Positions 36,683 to 46,049 are shown, numbered from the stretch's first letter. The stretch: 64,000 nucleotides of DNA from Bryobacterales bacterium (GCA_025463005.1 JAOAPR010000046.1:1-64000); one strand, 5' to 3'. Notes: generated from the sequence alone by a model not told the origin. Numbers and translations are program-made.

Positions 36683-37195
36683 GTGAAACGTTTTTCGCTG
36701 CTATACGTAGGAGCCCTGACTGCCGTTTCGGTCTGTCTGGCTCCGCTGACTACATTTGCTGACGACTACGACAAGAAGACAATCGTGACGCTTGATCAAC
36801 CGACGGAGGTGCCGGGTACGATTCTGCAGCCGGGTACTTACGTCATCAAACTGCTCAACTCTTCCTCCAACCGTCACATAGCCGAAATCATGAACGAAAA
36901 GATGGACCACCTCTATGCGCTTACCTTCACGGTGGCGGCAGAAAAGGTGGAGCGGACAGGCAAAACCGTCCTGACGTTTTACGAAGGAACTCAGGGTCGT
37001 CCACAAGCGATGCGAAAGTGGTTCTGGCCAGGCGATACCGTCGGCCAGGAATTTGTTTATCCGAAGAACCAGGCTGCAGAGATTAGTGCTCGAACGAAGG
37101 AAAGGGTGCCGGAAGGAGAGCTGCCGAGCGTGTCGGAGAGCGGGCAGTCCTTGATCCCCGACAATGCGCAGCCTGTACCGCTCGAACGCCACTGA
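36683..37195 (+). CDS. Secreted conserved protein of unknown function
   Basis: 170 residues with a signal peptide ending near TTFADDYD and a GATAGGAGG ribosome site. The mature part is a beta-rich domain (VTLDQPTEVPGTILQPGTYV, then VIKLLNSSSNRHIAEIMN) and a Pro/Glu-rich tail. I recall similar short secreted proteins as common in Acidobacteria, but no function is known. It stands alone, followed by the response regulator gene with a 130-base gap. Confidence 0.78.
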   Translation: MKRFSLLYVGALTAVSVCLAPLTTFADDYDKKTIVTLDQPTEVPGTILQPGTYVIKLLNSSSNRHIAEIMNEKMDHLYALTFTVAAEKVERTGKTVLTFYEGTQGRPQAMRKWFWPGDTVGQEFVYPKNQAAEISARTKERVPEGELPSVSESGQSLIPDNAQPVPLERH

Positions 37196-37325
37196 GCAGA
37201 AGACTCCGCACGCCGGCCGACCCCGAAGGTCGGCAGCGCCGCTCAACCGAAGGAACTACAAACGTCAGGATGTTATATTGGAAAGTTCGCGTCCCGGGTA
37301 GCTAACTTACAAGGAGTTCTTCGGA

Positions 37326-37760
37326 GTGAGCATCCCAACAATCCTCGTCATTGAAGATAGTCTGGCTGACGTATTCCTCATTCGTCACGTCCTAGACGAG
37401 TTGGGGGAATCGTACCGGCTGGAGGTCCTTCACGACGGCGAAGCGGCTCTTTCGTTTGTTGCCGAGCATCGCTCGGGAGTCCGTAAACACGAGCCGTGTG
37501 TAATCCTGCTGGACTTAAATCTGCCCAAGTACAATGGCCTGCAGGTGCTAACCGCAATTCGCGAAGAACCGGCCCTGTCGCATATTCATGTGGTTGTACT
37601 GACCTCCGTGGTGCGTCCTGAGGAGCGGGCCGAGATTGAAGAGCTCGGCGGTATCTGTTGTATCAAACCTTCCGATTTGCAGGGAATTGAGAGCCTTGCG
37701 AGTGAGATCATGGCCCTTTGCAAAGGACGGGCGCAAGGGCTTGCCGTGCCAACTGTATAG
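37326..37760 (+). CDS. Single-domain response regulator (Rcp1-like)
   Basis: 144 residues from a GTG start preceded by AAGGAG. A receiver domain fills the whole protein: acidic pair in LVIEDSLADVFLI, phospho-acceptor Asp in VILLDLNLPKYNG (near residue 63), switch Thr/Ser in VVVLTSVVR, and conserved Lys in CCIKPSD. No output domain. The layout resembles cyanobacterial Rcp1, partner of phytochrome-type histidine kinases. No kinase lies nearby, so the partner is elsewhere in the genome. Confidence 0.92.
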   Translation: MSIPTILVIEDSLADVFLIRHVLDELGESYRLEVLHDGEAALSFVAEHRSGVRKHEPCVILLDLNLPKYNGLQVLTAIREEPALSHIHVVVLTSVVRPEERAEIEELGGICCIKPSDLQGIESLASEIMALCKGRAQGLAVPTV

Positions 37761-37873
37761 CTTCCGCTGCCCATGTTTTTGTTACGTGGTTTGCCGAACG
37801 CTTAGGTTCCACATAAGGCGAGGCCTTTCGCTACTCCTGCCGAATCGCACGTCGCGATTCGCTCAACGGTAAA

Positions 37874-38026
37874 ATGGCCTACATGGAAGCTCGTTGCGAG
37901 AACTGCGGGGAACTGATCGAGCCCATCTCCGACCCAAGCCCTGCGCTTAGCTCTGACGATCCGCCAAGCTTTGACCTGCTCTGCCCGAAGTGCCGATTCA
38001 TACTTGACACCCAGACGGAAGAGTGA
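37874..38026 (+). CDS. Tiny Cys4 zinc-ribbon protein
   Basis: A 50-residue frame from ATG to TGA: it starts MAYMEARCENCGELIEP and ends with LLCPKCRFILDTQTEE. Two CxxC pairs (CENC, CPKC) spaced about 28 residues apart form a classic zinc ribbon. The AAAATGG start has no strong ribosome site. The composition and Cys spacing make chance unlikely. The function is unknown; similar mini-ribbons bind nucleic acid or partner proteins. It faces the second Cys4 protein at 38070-38291. Confidence 0.6.
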   Translation: MAYMEARCENCGELIEPISDPSPALSSDDPPSFDLLCPKCRFILDTQTEE

Positions 38027-38069
38027 CGGTCTTCAGCAGCGCGGCATCACAGATATGGTTGCGACCAGC

Positions 38070-38291
38070 TCAATCACCGGTATTCCCATTCGGACGTGTC
38101 TGAGCGAGCCGATACGTTTTGGCCGTCGTGTATCGTTCCGTGCTCCCGAGGCGCTTCCTTCGCTGCTCCCGGCGCTTTACTGCACATTCGATACACAAAC
38201 TGCCCAACTCAGATGGTCGTGGCTTTCCACAGCGAATACACAGGCCTTGACGCCTGCGTTCTTCCTGCCAGCGGTACTGACGCGTGCCCAT
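38070..38291 (-). CDS. Small basic Cys4 protein
   Basis: 73 residues, very basic. One CxxC pair in GLCIRCGKPRPSE and a second in LGSLCIECAVKRREQRRKR give a treble-clef or zinc-finger-like site. The Arg/Lys-rich C-terminal half suggests nucleic-acid contact. I recall similar small proteins in acidobacterial genomes without assigned function. Its start is 50 residues' distance from a convergent GT1 operon end and it is not part of that operon. Confidence 0.6.
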   Translation of the reverse strand: MGTRQYRWQEERRRQGLCIRCGKPRPSELGSLCIECAVKRREQRRKRLGSTERYTTAKTYRLAQTRPNGNTGD

Positions 38292-38396
38292 AAAAGTGGT
38301 CCGCTGTGGAGACTCATTTGCGGCCTCATATGTTTCGCTTCACCGGGGTATCTTTCGTATACCCGCTCAGAACCCGATCCCGATATGACAAAAGGC

Positions 38397-39647
38397 TCAT
38401 GTCATGACCACCTTTTCGACGATGTCGGCGGCCCGTTTCTGACCTCCCGCCTGCCGGATCGCGTCTTGTAGGCGTTGGGCCCCTTTTCTATAGGTGTTGC
38501 TCCCCGGCAACATCGCCTCAATAGAGGCTCGTAACCGGGCATAACTCAGTTGTCGAGGTGGGATAACGATCCCAGCGCCTGTTCTGCCGAGTCTGGCCGC
38601 GATCGCCGGTTGATCGTGGGTTAACGGAATGGCGATGATCGGCACACCGAAGTATAACGATTGCTGAGTCGTGTTCATTCCCGCATGGGTGATGGTTAGA
38701 GCCGCGCGGGACAACAACTCGGTTTGCGGAGCGTAGTTCACTACCAGCGGGTTGCCCGGCAAAGTGGGAACGTCCACGCCGCTGACATCGCCAAGCGATA
38801 GAACGAGTTGCGCATTCAAACCGGCGCAGGCCTCGGCTATAAGGCGGAAATAGTGGCTGTCCTTACTTTGCAGCGTGCCTAACGAGCCATATATCAGCGG
38901 CCTTCCGTCCAGCTTCTCGAAAGGAAATGGAACTTTTGAAGAGAGGCGATCAAACCAGGGACCGAGATAGTGGAATCCGGAAGGCAACCGTTCTCTTGGG
39001 AAATCGAATTCCTTCGGCATCTGCGCCAGTTGGGCGGCGCGGGAAAACGAATCGTCGGGCGTCCGGAGCTGCGGCAGCTTCCAGCGTCCTCGATACTGAT
39101 TGAGGACCTCCTGGATAGGGCGAATGAAATGATCCGAAATCGCGTAGCCAATCTTGTTTCGCAAGCGCGACAAATTTGAATCGCGCCAGGTCCATCCTAC
39201 AAAAGGAGGCGGGATTAGCGGCTCGCGGTTGAGAGGCAAACTGGTACAGATGCTCACGAAGGGCAACTCCAAGTGTTCGGCTACGGTTGCGCCGGCCGGC
39301 TCATTTTGATCCACGAGCAGAGCGTCTATGCCGGAAGCGCGAACAGCATCCGGGGCAAATTCGAGTATTAACTGCGAAATGCGGCGCTCGCACTCCACCG
39401 CATACTTCAGCGACTTCACACCATTGAGAGCCGCCAGCTTGGCAATCGACTGCGCCAAGGTACCTGGAGGAAAATGTTCGCGGCCGAGAGCCGCAAATCC
39501 AAGCTCCTCGGAACGCACTCTGGATTCAAACTCTGCCACCTGGAAGACGGTAACCCTATGACCTCGGCTGATGAGAGTTCTTCCCAGTGCTGCCAACGGG
39601 TTCATGTGACCCGCGACTGGGGGGCAAATCATGCCGAAATGGGACAT
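38397..39647 (-). CDS. GT1 family glycosyltransferase (MGT/UGT type)
   Basis: 416 residues. N-terminal MSHFGMICPPVAGHMNPLAA is the UGT acceptor-site entry with a catalytic-type His in AGHMNP. The C-terminal donor motif is NYAPQTELLSRAALTITHAG and then GMNTTQQSLYFGVPIIAIP, matching the PSPG-like block of bacterial UGTs such as macrolide and zeaxanthin glucosyltransferases. It is the last gene of a five-gene operon and is clearly paralogous to the next gene upstream. The substrate is probably the lipid or aromatic product made by the upstream genes. Confidence 0.9.
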   Translation of the reverse strand: MSHFGMICPPVAGHMNPLAALGRTLISRGHRVTVFQVAEFESRVRSEELGFAALGREHFPPGTLAQSIAKLAALNGVKSLKYAVECERRISQLILEFAPDAVRASGIDALLVDQNEPAGATVAEHLELPFVSICTSLPLNREPLIPPPFVGWTWRDSNLSRLRNKIGYAISDHFIRPIQEVLNQYRGRWKLPQLRTPDDSFSRAAQLAQMPKEFDFPRERLPSGFHYLGPWFDRLSSKVPFPFEKLDGRPLIYGSLGTLQSKDSHYFRLIAEACAGLNAQLVLSLGDVSGVDVPTLPGNPLVVNYAPQTELLSRAALTITHAGMNTTQQSLYFGVPIIAIPLTHDQPAIAARLGRTGAGIVIPPRQLSYARLRASIEAMLPGSNTYRKGAQRLQDAIRQAGGQKRAADIVEKVVMT

Positions 39648-39667
39648 GGTGTGGCGGTTTTCTCTCT

Positions 39668-40909
39668 TTAACGTCCAGCTATATTTTCGATGAGGTCTCC
39701 GGCGCGTCGAACTCCGCCGGCTGCGCGAATCGCTTCAGCAATGCGTTGGGCTTGATTGGCATAATTACGATTCGCGAGTAGCTTCCCTACCTCGGCTCGA
39801 AGTCGCGAAGGATTCATTTGGGAAACCGGAATCATTTCTCCCGCACCGACCCAGCGAACTCTTTGAGCAATCGCCGGCTGCTCGTAGGTGAGCGGCGTCA
39901 CGAGTAAGGGCACCCCGAAAGTGAGTGAATCGAGCACCGTGTTTAGCCCCCCGTGCGTAAAAGTCAGGCTTGCCTTTTGGAGCAGCTCGAGCTGCGGCGC
40001 ATAGGAGACGGCCAGTACATTTTCCGGCAGCGAGCCCAGCGACTCCTTGCCCGCCCCCGCAATCACGAGCTGAACCTCAAGTCTCCGGCAAGCTTCTGCA
40101 AAACAATGAAACAGCTTTAGATTCTTATTTTGCAGCGTTCCGAGCGAAGCGTAGATTAATGGGCGGCCGTCCAGCCGCTCCCACGGAAACTCTATGTGGC
40201 GCCGGCGCTGGCGGCGCAGTGGCCCCACGTAAAAGAAACAATCCGGAAGCGACCGGCGCGGGAAATCGAACTCACGCGGCTGTTGGCTGATCTGAGCGAG
40301 CGACGAGAATGTATCGCTAAGATCCTGGTGAGCGGGAAGTCTCCACCGCGTGCGGTAGTCGGCGAGCACATTCCGAACCGGCGCCAGGATGCGATCTGAA
40401 ATCGCATTCCCAAGCCGGTTTCGAAGTCGTCCCCACGGATCATCGCGATAGTTCCAAGGTGTGAATGGAGGAGGGACGGCAGGCTCGCGGTTCAGCGCCA
40501 GAGCGTTGCAAATCGTAATGAACGGCAATCCCAGATACTCCGCTACGCTCCCGCCGGCCGGCTCGGTCTGATCCACCAGAAGTACGTCGACGTGCGCGGC
40601 CTTTACGGCCGAAGGCGCGTCCCGGCAGATCGTTTCCGTGGTCTTCTGAATGGCCCGCACGGTGAAGCGCAAAGCCGCCAGGCCCGAACGCCTACCCAAT
40701 TGCGCCAACGAATCCTGGAGCGAACCGAGCGGGTGATCACGCACGCCGATAGGACAAAAATCAATCTCTTCTGAGCGAACTTCTGCCTCAAGATCCGGGA
40801 TTTGAAAAAACGTCACGCGGTGCCCACGAGCCTGCAGCTCGTGCGCCAGCGCTAGAAAGGGATTTACGTGACCGGGAACCGGCGGGCCGATGATGCCGAA
40901 GTGAGTCAA
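39668..40909 (-). CDS. GT1 family glycosyltransferase (MGT/UGT type), paralog
   Basis: 413 residues, same family as the gene downstream: MTHFGIIGPPVPGHVNPFLA at the N-terminus and VSYAPQLELLQKASLTFTHG, GGLNTVLDSLTFGVPLLVTP at the donor site. The two differ widely, so this is an old duplication with probable division of labour (two sugars, or two positions). The start overlaps the desaturase stop by ATGA. The N-terminal His is kept in PGHVNP. Confidence 0.9.
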   Translation of the reverse strand: MTHFGIIGPPVPGHVNPFLALAHELQARGHRVTFFQIPDLEAEVRSEEIDFCPIGVRDHPLGSLQDSLAQLGRRSGLAALRFTVRAIQKTTETICRDAPSAVKAAHVDVLLVDQTEPAGGSVAEYLGLPFITICNALALNREPAVPPPFTPWNYRDDPWGRLRNRLGNAISDRILAPVRNVLADYRTRWRLPAHQDLSDTFSSLAQISQQPREFDFPRRSLPDCFFYVGPLRRQRRRHIEFPWERLDGRPLIYASLGTLQNKNLKLFHCFAEACRRLEVQLVIAGAGKESLGSLPENVLAVSYAPQLELLQKASLTFTHGGLNTVLDSLTFGVPLLVTPLTYEQPAIAQRVRWVGAGEMIPVSQMNPSRLRAEVGKLLANRNYANQAQRIAEAIRAAGGVRRAGDLIENIAGR

Positions 40910-41991
40910 TTACCGGTGGACCGCACAGGCGGCTGAGCGCAGAGTTTCGCACTTCGTCCACTCTGCTGCCCGCTTTTCCCGCACCGATAGAGGCGCCGAA
41001 GCGACCAGGGAAGGCTGGGACTCGTGAGCTCCTGATAGCCGGCTTCCGGGGAAAGGCTCGAGACAAGCCGTGCGTACGCCGTTCCAAGATTGTGATAAGG
41101 AATCCCCGGAAAGTAGTGGTGCAGGGCGTGATACCGCAAGCCCACCGGCGCCCAAAGTTCCGTCCAAAGAGCTCCGGGGGTGTCGATGGAATCCAGCAAT
41201 TGTCCTTCGCGATCTAAGGGCGTCCCCGTACTTTCGTAACGATGGGCTCCCAGAGCACGCAGCGCATTGCAAAGAGCGGCGCACGCGCTGATGCCGCTCC
41301 AGACCGCCAATGCCTTCCATCCCAGGCCGTAGTGCCAGGCGATGGTAGCCGCTGCGAGCCAGACAACCAAAATCGCCATCTCCCAACGCCGCATCCACGA
41401 GGTCAGAGAAGGCGTCTCTTCTCTGCGATACAGAGTGTTCATCGAAAGGGAAGAGGCATGGACAACCAGCCATCGATGAAGGTTCGGCCATAGTAAGCCG
41501 ATGGGGGCCAATATCAGGAACCGAAGCAGAAGCGCGAGCGGAATCAGAACGCTATGCGCGGCGAAAACGACGGTCATCCAATGAGACTTTGCGAAAGGAA
41601 GATACTCGGGGTCCTGATCCGTTCCGTACGTTGCGAGACTATGATGATTCGAATGCACCCCGACATAAACGAACGAGGGCATCAGGAGCGGGATGCCGAA
41701 AATCGCGTTCCATACGGTTTCGAAGCCGCGCAGATGGGACCGGCGAATGTGGCTGATCTCGTGGACAAAGCATAGCCCGCGATATAAAGCGCACGTGGCG
41801 ATCAGAAACCCCAGCCACATGCTGGCGGAAAACGGTTTCGCGAGCAGCGCCACTCCAAAGCCGCCCCAGCCTGCCATCGCGCTGAACAGGAGATCCGCCC
41901 AAAAAATCGCAGGTCGAGGCTGATGAAGATCCTTTACCAACGACCAGGCGTCGCTGTGGGTTTTCATTTCTTTTAACTCCACACGACTCAT
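40906..41991 (-). CDS. Membrane fatty-acid desaturase
   Basis: 361 residues with four or more membrane helices and all three histidine boxes: HEISH in GLCFVHEISHIRRSH, HSNHH in YVGVHSNHHSLATYG, and HALHH in RYHALHHYFPGIPYH. This is the FA_desaturase di-iron family; it desaturates or hydroxylates a lipid chain. Both ends overlap their neighbours by ATGA. In this operon it probably modifies the acyl chain of an N-acyl product rather than bulk phospholipid, which is inferred from the coupling only. Confidence 0.92.
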   Translation of the reverse strand: MSRVELKEMKTHSDAWSLVKDLHQPRPAIFWADLLFSAMAGWGGFGVALLAKPFSASMWLGFLIATCALYRGLCFVHEISHIRRSHLRGFETVWNAIFGIPLLMPSFVYVGVHSNHHSLATYGTDQDPEYLPFAKSHWMTVVFAAHSVLIPLALLLRFLILAPIGLLWPNLHRWLVVHASSLSMNTLYRREETPSLTSWMRRWEMAILVVWLAAATIAWHYGLGWKALAVWSGISACAALCNALRALGAHRYESTGTPLDREGQLLDSIDTPGALWTELWAPVGLRYHALHHYFPGIPYHNLGTAYARLVSSLSPEAGYQELTSPSLPWSLRRLYRCGKSGQQSGRSAKLCAQPPVRSTGN

Positions 41992-43631
41992 ATCGGCTGA
42001 TATCGCCCCGGCGCGAGCACGCCGTTGGGATCGATAGCGTCCTTGATCGCGCGTACCAGCCGGCCATATCCGTCCGGCCCGTTCATTTCAGACATGCCCT
42101 GAATGCCCAGCCTATAAGAGTGATAGCCTCGCTCTGTCAGCTCCCGCTGCAGGTGGAGGTAACATGCCATCGCCTGGTCGTCTTGGCCCGGTTCGCGGCG
42201 GTCGTAGCAAATCGAAATCACGCAGGCCACGGCGCGCTCTGTAATGAGTGTCATCGAGATGCTCGGCTCGAAGCCATACTCGAGCAGGATGCGGTTTGTG
42301 AGCTCGGCGATCACTTCGACGTGCTGCCCCTCCATCGGAGCGATGGGAGCGCACCACAGCAGTCCGCAGCCGTCGCGATCGGGGTCCATGCTGGGCGGAG
42401 GAACGCTTTTCTTCCGCCAATAGGCGCTTGCCAGCGGCTGTTCAGTGGGCACTCCCTTCATGAGACCGTAAACAGGACGCGCCAGATCGAGTGTCTTGCT
42501 CAGATCCCACCCCGTCATGAGTTGGTACAGCTTGGCGAAACGGGAGGCGAACGCCAACCTGCGGTCATCCAAAAACTGCAGGCGATCTACCTTGCCCTTC
42601 AGCGCCTTGCGCACAGCTCGACGGGCCTCCGCGACTTGCCCCCGCGTTCCATACAAGCCGCCCGAACCGCTCCAGGCGCCAAACTTGAGACGGCTTCGAA
42701 GTCCGGTCATCAGCTCGGGGCGCAACGGTGTTTCCCCGTTGGTTTCCTGCCATGGATATTGCTGTATGCCCGCCAGCACTTTATAATCGTTCGCAATGTG
42801 CACGGTGCTGCGGAGAATACCTTGCAGGCGCAGCGGCCGCAAGGCCTCGATCAGCGGAGCGATCTGATCGTTGCGATTGCACTGGAAGAAGAACGCCTCG
42901 AAATGTTCCGGCGCTGGCATCAGCCAGATCGTCATGCGCGTCACGATCCCCAGATTCGACTGTGAAAACAGACCTTCTAACGTCGGCCCAGCACCCCACC
43001 TGTAAACGGCGCCGGTGAGAGCTCCGGGGAAACGGCAAAACCCCGTTTCCGCAGTCTCGCCGGTTGGCAATACCACTTCGAAGCCGCAGACCTGCGCGAA
43101 ATGATCGCCATAAGGGGTGTGGCCGAAGCCGCGCTCGACCACATTTCCGATCAGGCTGCAGTCCGGACTTGAGCCCGTGGCGTCCAACCACAACCGCGAT
43201 TGGCGAGCCTGCAGATACTGATAGAGCTGGCGCTGTGTGACGCCGGGCTCGACCGTTACATACGCGAGCTTTTCATTGAAATCCAGGATGCGGTTCATCC
43301 GGCTTAGATCGATCAAAACGTTCGCATCGGCTGCCGGCACGCGCGAGCCGTATCCCCAGTTCTTGCCGCTGCTGACGGGATACACCGGAATCCGGAAACG
43401 GTTAGCGATGCGGATACATTCCTGTAATTCATCGCGGCTGGCAGGTCGGACGATTGCCGGAACGGTATGGGTTGTGGCGAAAGTCGCGGTTTCCGCCGCC
43501 GCTCGACTCCGCCCATCCACGCTCACGTGGTCCACGCCCAGGATCGCCGTCCATGATTCCAGGGCTTGATCCACTAACGCGCCAGTGTCTTCCGCAAGTG
43601 AAGCCGGCTGGCGCAGCGTGGGAACTTCCAT
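41988..43631 (-). CDS. FAD-linked oxidase, vanillyl-alcohol oxidase / p-cresol methylhydroxylase family
   Basis: 547 residues from the ATG at 43631, 10 bases after the upstream gene's stop; a start 60 bases earlier would overlap that gene. FAD_binding_4 marks are SSGKNWGYGSRVPAAD, LIDLSRMNRILDFNEK and YVTVEPGVTQRQLYQYLQ. The VAO-type stretch ERGFGHTPYGDHFAQVCG keeps the catalytic-type Asp. A Tyr-Arg pair in GYHSYRLGIQGM lies where VAO has Tyr503-Arg504, which binds a phenolate. The enzyme should oxidise a 4-alkylphenol via a quinone methide. No signal peptide. Confidence 0.88.
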   Translation of the reverse strand: MEVPTLRQPASLAEDTGALVDQALESWTAILGVDHVSVDGRSRAAAETATFATTHTVPAIVRPASRDELQECIRIANRFRIPVYPVSSGKNWGYGSRVPAADANVLIDLSRMNRILDFNEKLAYVTVEPGVTQRQLYQYLQARQSRLWLDATGSSPDCSLIGNVVERGFGHTPYGDHFAQVCGFEVVLPTGETAETGFCRFPGALTGAVYRWGAGPTLEGLFSQSNLGIVTRMTIWLMPAPEHFEAFFFQCNRNDQIAPLIEALRPLRLQGILRSTVHIANDYKVLAGIQQYPWQETNGETPLRPELMTGLRSRLKFGAWSGSGGLYGTRGQVAEARRAVRKALKGKVDRLQFLDDRRLAFASRFAKLYQLMTGWDLSKTLDLARPVYGLMKGVPTEQPLASAYWRKKSVPPPSMDPDRDGCGLLWCAPIAPMEGQHVEVIAELTNRILLEYGFEPSISMTLITERAVACVISICYDRREPGQDDQAMACYLHLQRELTERGYHSYRLGIQGMSEMNGPDGYGRLVRAIKDAIDPNGVLAPGRYQPI

Positions 43632-43641
43632 GAGTAACTTT

Positions 43642-44436
43642 CTATGCGACCGCCATAGCGCCGGAAGAAGCCAGCGACAACACGGGAACATTCAGGAGGG
43701 TCGCCGAGATCTGCTCGATCCATCGCCAGTACCTTGGGTTCGGGGAGCTGGAGGTGAACCGCACGATTTCCATCTGACAATTGTACTGCGCGTCGTAGTA
43801 GGCGGGTAGCTTCTCTCCGCCGATTTCGAGAGCTCCGCCACCGATACGGCGCAGTATGGAGGACGAGCTGTTGCGCACCGTCGCAGTGGCGACCCCCACG
43901 CAGCCGCCTAGGATTTGCGCAAGCCCATACGTCGCCAAGGCGGTTCTGAGAGCTTCACCAGTACAGCGCCGTTCTTTCGCCAGCGCCCAGCCGCCCACCT
44001 CCACATAGGAGATCGCCTGCCGCCTGGCCGCCGCCAAGTCAGACTCCACGGCTGCCTTGAGTTTTACGCCCCACTGACTGCACTCCGCGAGCGCGCAGTT
44101 CCGCAGGCCCAACTCGTGGAACGAGACGGTATTCCGATACTCGCGGTAGCGAACGCATCCCGAGACGGATCCTTGGTGGTCCAGCGTGAGCAAGTGCCAG
44201 CTTTCGGTGTCCGCGGGACAGCGGTGCCGGCCATCGGTGCCGAGCTGTTGGTGGCTGATCGCGCCATCCTCCAGATAAATGCGTCCCCGCATTCTCTGCA
44301 TGTCGGCGAGTATCGATGCATAACGACGCGGGTCAATCATGACGTTCTGAAAGCGCGCCGGAATGCGGGAAGCGCACGGAGCGAGAAGGATAAGCTGCTG
44401 ATGCGCTGCGGAAAGAGAACTTGGTATGAGTTTCAT
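43642..44436 (-). CDS. LuxI-like / PEP-CTERM-type N-acyltransferase
   Basis: 264 residues. The GNAT/LuxI fold is suggested by MQRMRGRIYLEDGAI, the WHLLTLDHQGSVSGCVRYR strand pair (W-x-LL-x2-D-x2-G-x-V-x-G-C-x-R) and the later VEVGGWALAKERRCTGEALR and SSILRRIGGGAL. This matches N-acyl amino acid synthases and exosortase-associated acyltransferases, which link an acyl-ACP chain to an amino acid. It is the first gene of the five-gene operon. A paralog lies at 46467-47381. The amino-acid substrate is unknown. Confidence 0.75.
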   Translation of the reverse strand: MKLIPSSLSAAHQQLILLAPCASRIPARFQNVMIDPRRYASILADMQRMRGRIYLEDGAISHQQLGTDGRHRCPADTESWHLLTLDHQGSVSGCVRYREYRNTVSFHELGLRNCALAECSQWGVKLKAAVESDLAAARRQAISYVEVGGWALAKERRCTGEALRTALATYGLAQILGGCVGVATATVRNSSSSILRRIGGGALEIGGEKLPAYYDAQYNCQMEIVRFTSSSPNPRYWRWIEQISATLLNVPVLSLASSGAMAVA

Positions 44437-45228
44437 TGCTTGACAATCCGTTCAGAGACACTTGCCGTGTGGACCGCAAATACTACGGCCGGATATTTAG
44501 CGGATCGGGGGCGCGACTTTCTTAAAGACCCAGTGAAAGCGAAAGAGACAGTTTCCGGGCCTTCACCCACACCGCTATGTGAGCGACTCTCAAGACCAAC
44601 TTGGCCACTAACTACTTTGGATAAGGGGACATAGTAACATCTTTTTCCCCTACCGGCAACAGCGAGTTTTGAACTCATCGGTGATTTCATCCTGTGTAGT
44701 ACTAACTCGGCGTTATGTCTACAAGGCTTTAGGGAAAGTCCACTTTGTTGGGAAGTTTTCAAAATATTGATATTAAACAGCTTATCTATACTATTAGGGC
44801 AGACGCTTATGCGGTCGTCGGTAAATCTATGTGCCCCGCATCAGGGATTAAACTGCCGCCGGCCTTAGGTCCTTCGCCTGTACTAGAAAAGGGGATTAGA
44901 TGCCGCAACCCGCACTTCGTCCCATTAAACGAGGCTGGCATGCCAAACTTCCGCCCTCAATTTTGAGAGTCCAGCGATCCCACCGATATCTTCATTTTTT
45001 TCATAGTCATAGCAAGCGACTAAGGTTTCCAATTAGCCTCCTCTGCGCCGGACGGGGGGACCGGAACCTTTTGATCCAAATAGTACTTATGAGTCGCAAC
45101 AGTACTGGACAGGACCACGAGGACGTGGCATACTGACCTTGTTGATTTTGGCGCACGAAGTCTAAGGTCAATAACGGAAAACCCATAGGGCAAAATTTCC
45201 GTAGAATATACGAAGAAAGAGGAGGACT
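44437..45228. other. Intergenic region between divergent operon and PEP-CTERM gene
   Basis: About 790 bases, less GC-rich than the flanks, with no credible gene; short open frames here have atypical composition and no ribosome sites. It must hold the promoter of the minus-strand N-acyl operon and that of the plus-strand PEP-CTERM gene. I could not fix clean promoter boxes or repeats by eye. Confidence 0.5.
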
Positions 45229-45966
45229 ATGAAATTGCGTTTGAGTTGTTTGGTAGCACTATCCGCCCTTGCGGTATCGATGGCCGGGACTGCGGCTGCA
45301 AGCCCCATTGTCGGTAATCTCAACATCTTTGGCGGAGTGTCGGTCTCTGCGACGACAATCGACTTTTTGCCGCTCGGCGGCGGAACGGGGACTGCTGCGG
45401 CTGATGCATTCACAAACACACTTTCGTTTGCGGTGCTGAACACCGGCAACCCCGCTGCTCCTGCTACGGGAACGATCACGGATCTGCTCGGCGGGCCCAG
45501 TGTTGGGGCAGTCAGTGTCTTGAACTTTCTCTCCGGTTTCACCCTAGCCCCCAACATCGCTTTCGATCTGACCTTTATCAATCCGGGAATCTACAGTGCA
45601 GCGGGCTGCGCAGCGACACCGGCGGCTGCCGGGCAAACCTGTACTCCCCCCGGTTCGCCCTTCAATCTGAGCAACATTTCGTCGGGAGGCCAACTGAGCA
45701 CCGTAATTTCCTTGGGTCTGGCTGGAAACGTCCGCAATACCACCACCGCCGAAGTTAGCTCGTTCACTGGCGTCTTGTCGACGCAGATCGACAATACCAG
45801 CTTTCAATCGATCCTGGCGACATTGAGCACTCCTGGGGGCTCCATTTCCACCAGCTACTCCGGTTCGTTCGTAGTCACCGCGATACCTGAACCCGCGACC
45901 TCCGGATTGATCGGTGCCGCGCTTTTGGGACTTGGTTTCCTGTCGCGTCGCCGGGCCCGCAGCTAA
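45229..45966 (+). CDS. PEP-CTERM sorting domain protein
   Basis: 245 residues with a GAGGAGG ribosome site, a signal peptide (CLVALSALAVSMAGTAAA) and a PEP-CTERM tail AIPEPATSGLIGAALLGLG followed by SRRRARS. The mature region is low in charge and rich in Gly, Thr and Ser. Likely a surface or matrix protein. It is the only gene in its transcription unit and is followed by two strong inverted repeats. It sits between the two LuxI-like acyltransferase paralogs. Confidence 0.9.
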   Translation: MKLRLSCLVALSALAVSMAGTAAASPIVGNLNIFGGVSVSATTIDFLPLGGGTGTAAADAFTNTLSFAVLNTGNPAAPATGTITDLLGGPSVGAVSVLNFLSGFTLAPNIAFDLTFINPGIYSAAGCAATPAAAGQTCTPPGSPFNLSNISSGGQLSTVISLGLAGNVRNTTTAEVSSFTGVLSTQIDNTSFQSILATLSTPGGSISTSYSGSFVVTAIPEPATSGLIGAALLGLGFLSRRRARS

Positions 45967-45992
45967 TAGCAAGTCGGGAGTCTCACCTGCAT

Positions 45993-46019
45993 CCTTAGGG
46001 TACGTGCAGTACCCTAAGG
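45993..46019 (+). terminator. Perfect 11-bp inverted repeat after PEP-CTERM gene
   Basis: CCTTAGGGTAC at 45993-46003 and GTACCCTAAGG at 46009-46019 pair perfectly around a 5-base loop GTGCA. It lies 27 bases after the PEP-CTERM stop. No T-tract follows, so it may stabilise the 3' end or block readthrough together with the next hairpin. Confidence 0.6.
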
Positions 46020-46049
46020 GTGTGGAAGTTAAGTGAGTGGATCAAACGT

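Noticed and set aside
44745-45136. Small open frames in the intergenic region before the PEP-CTERM gene
   Set aside because: Atypical composition, no ribosome sites and no motif.
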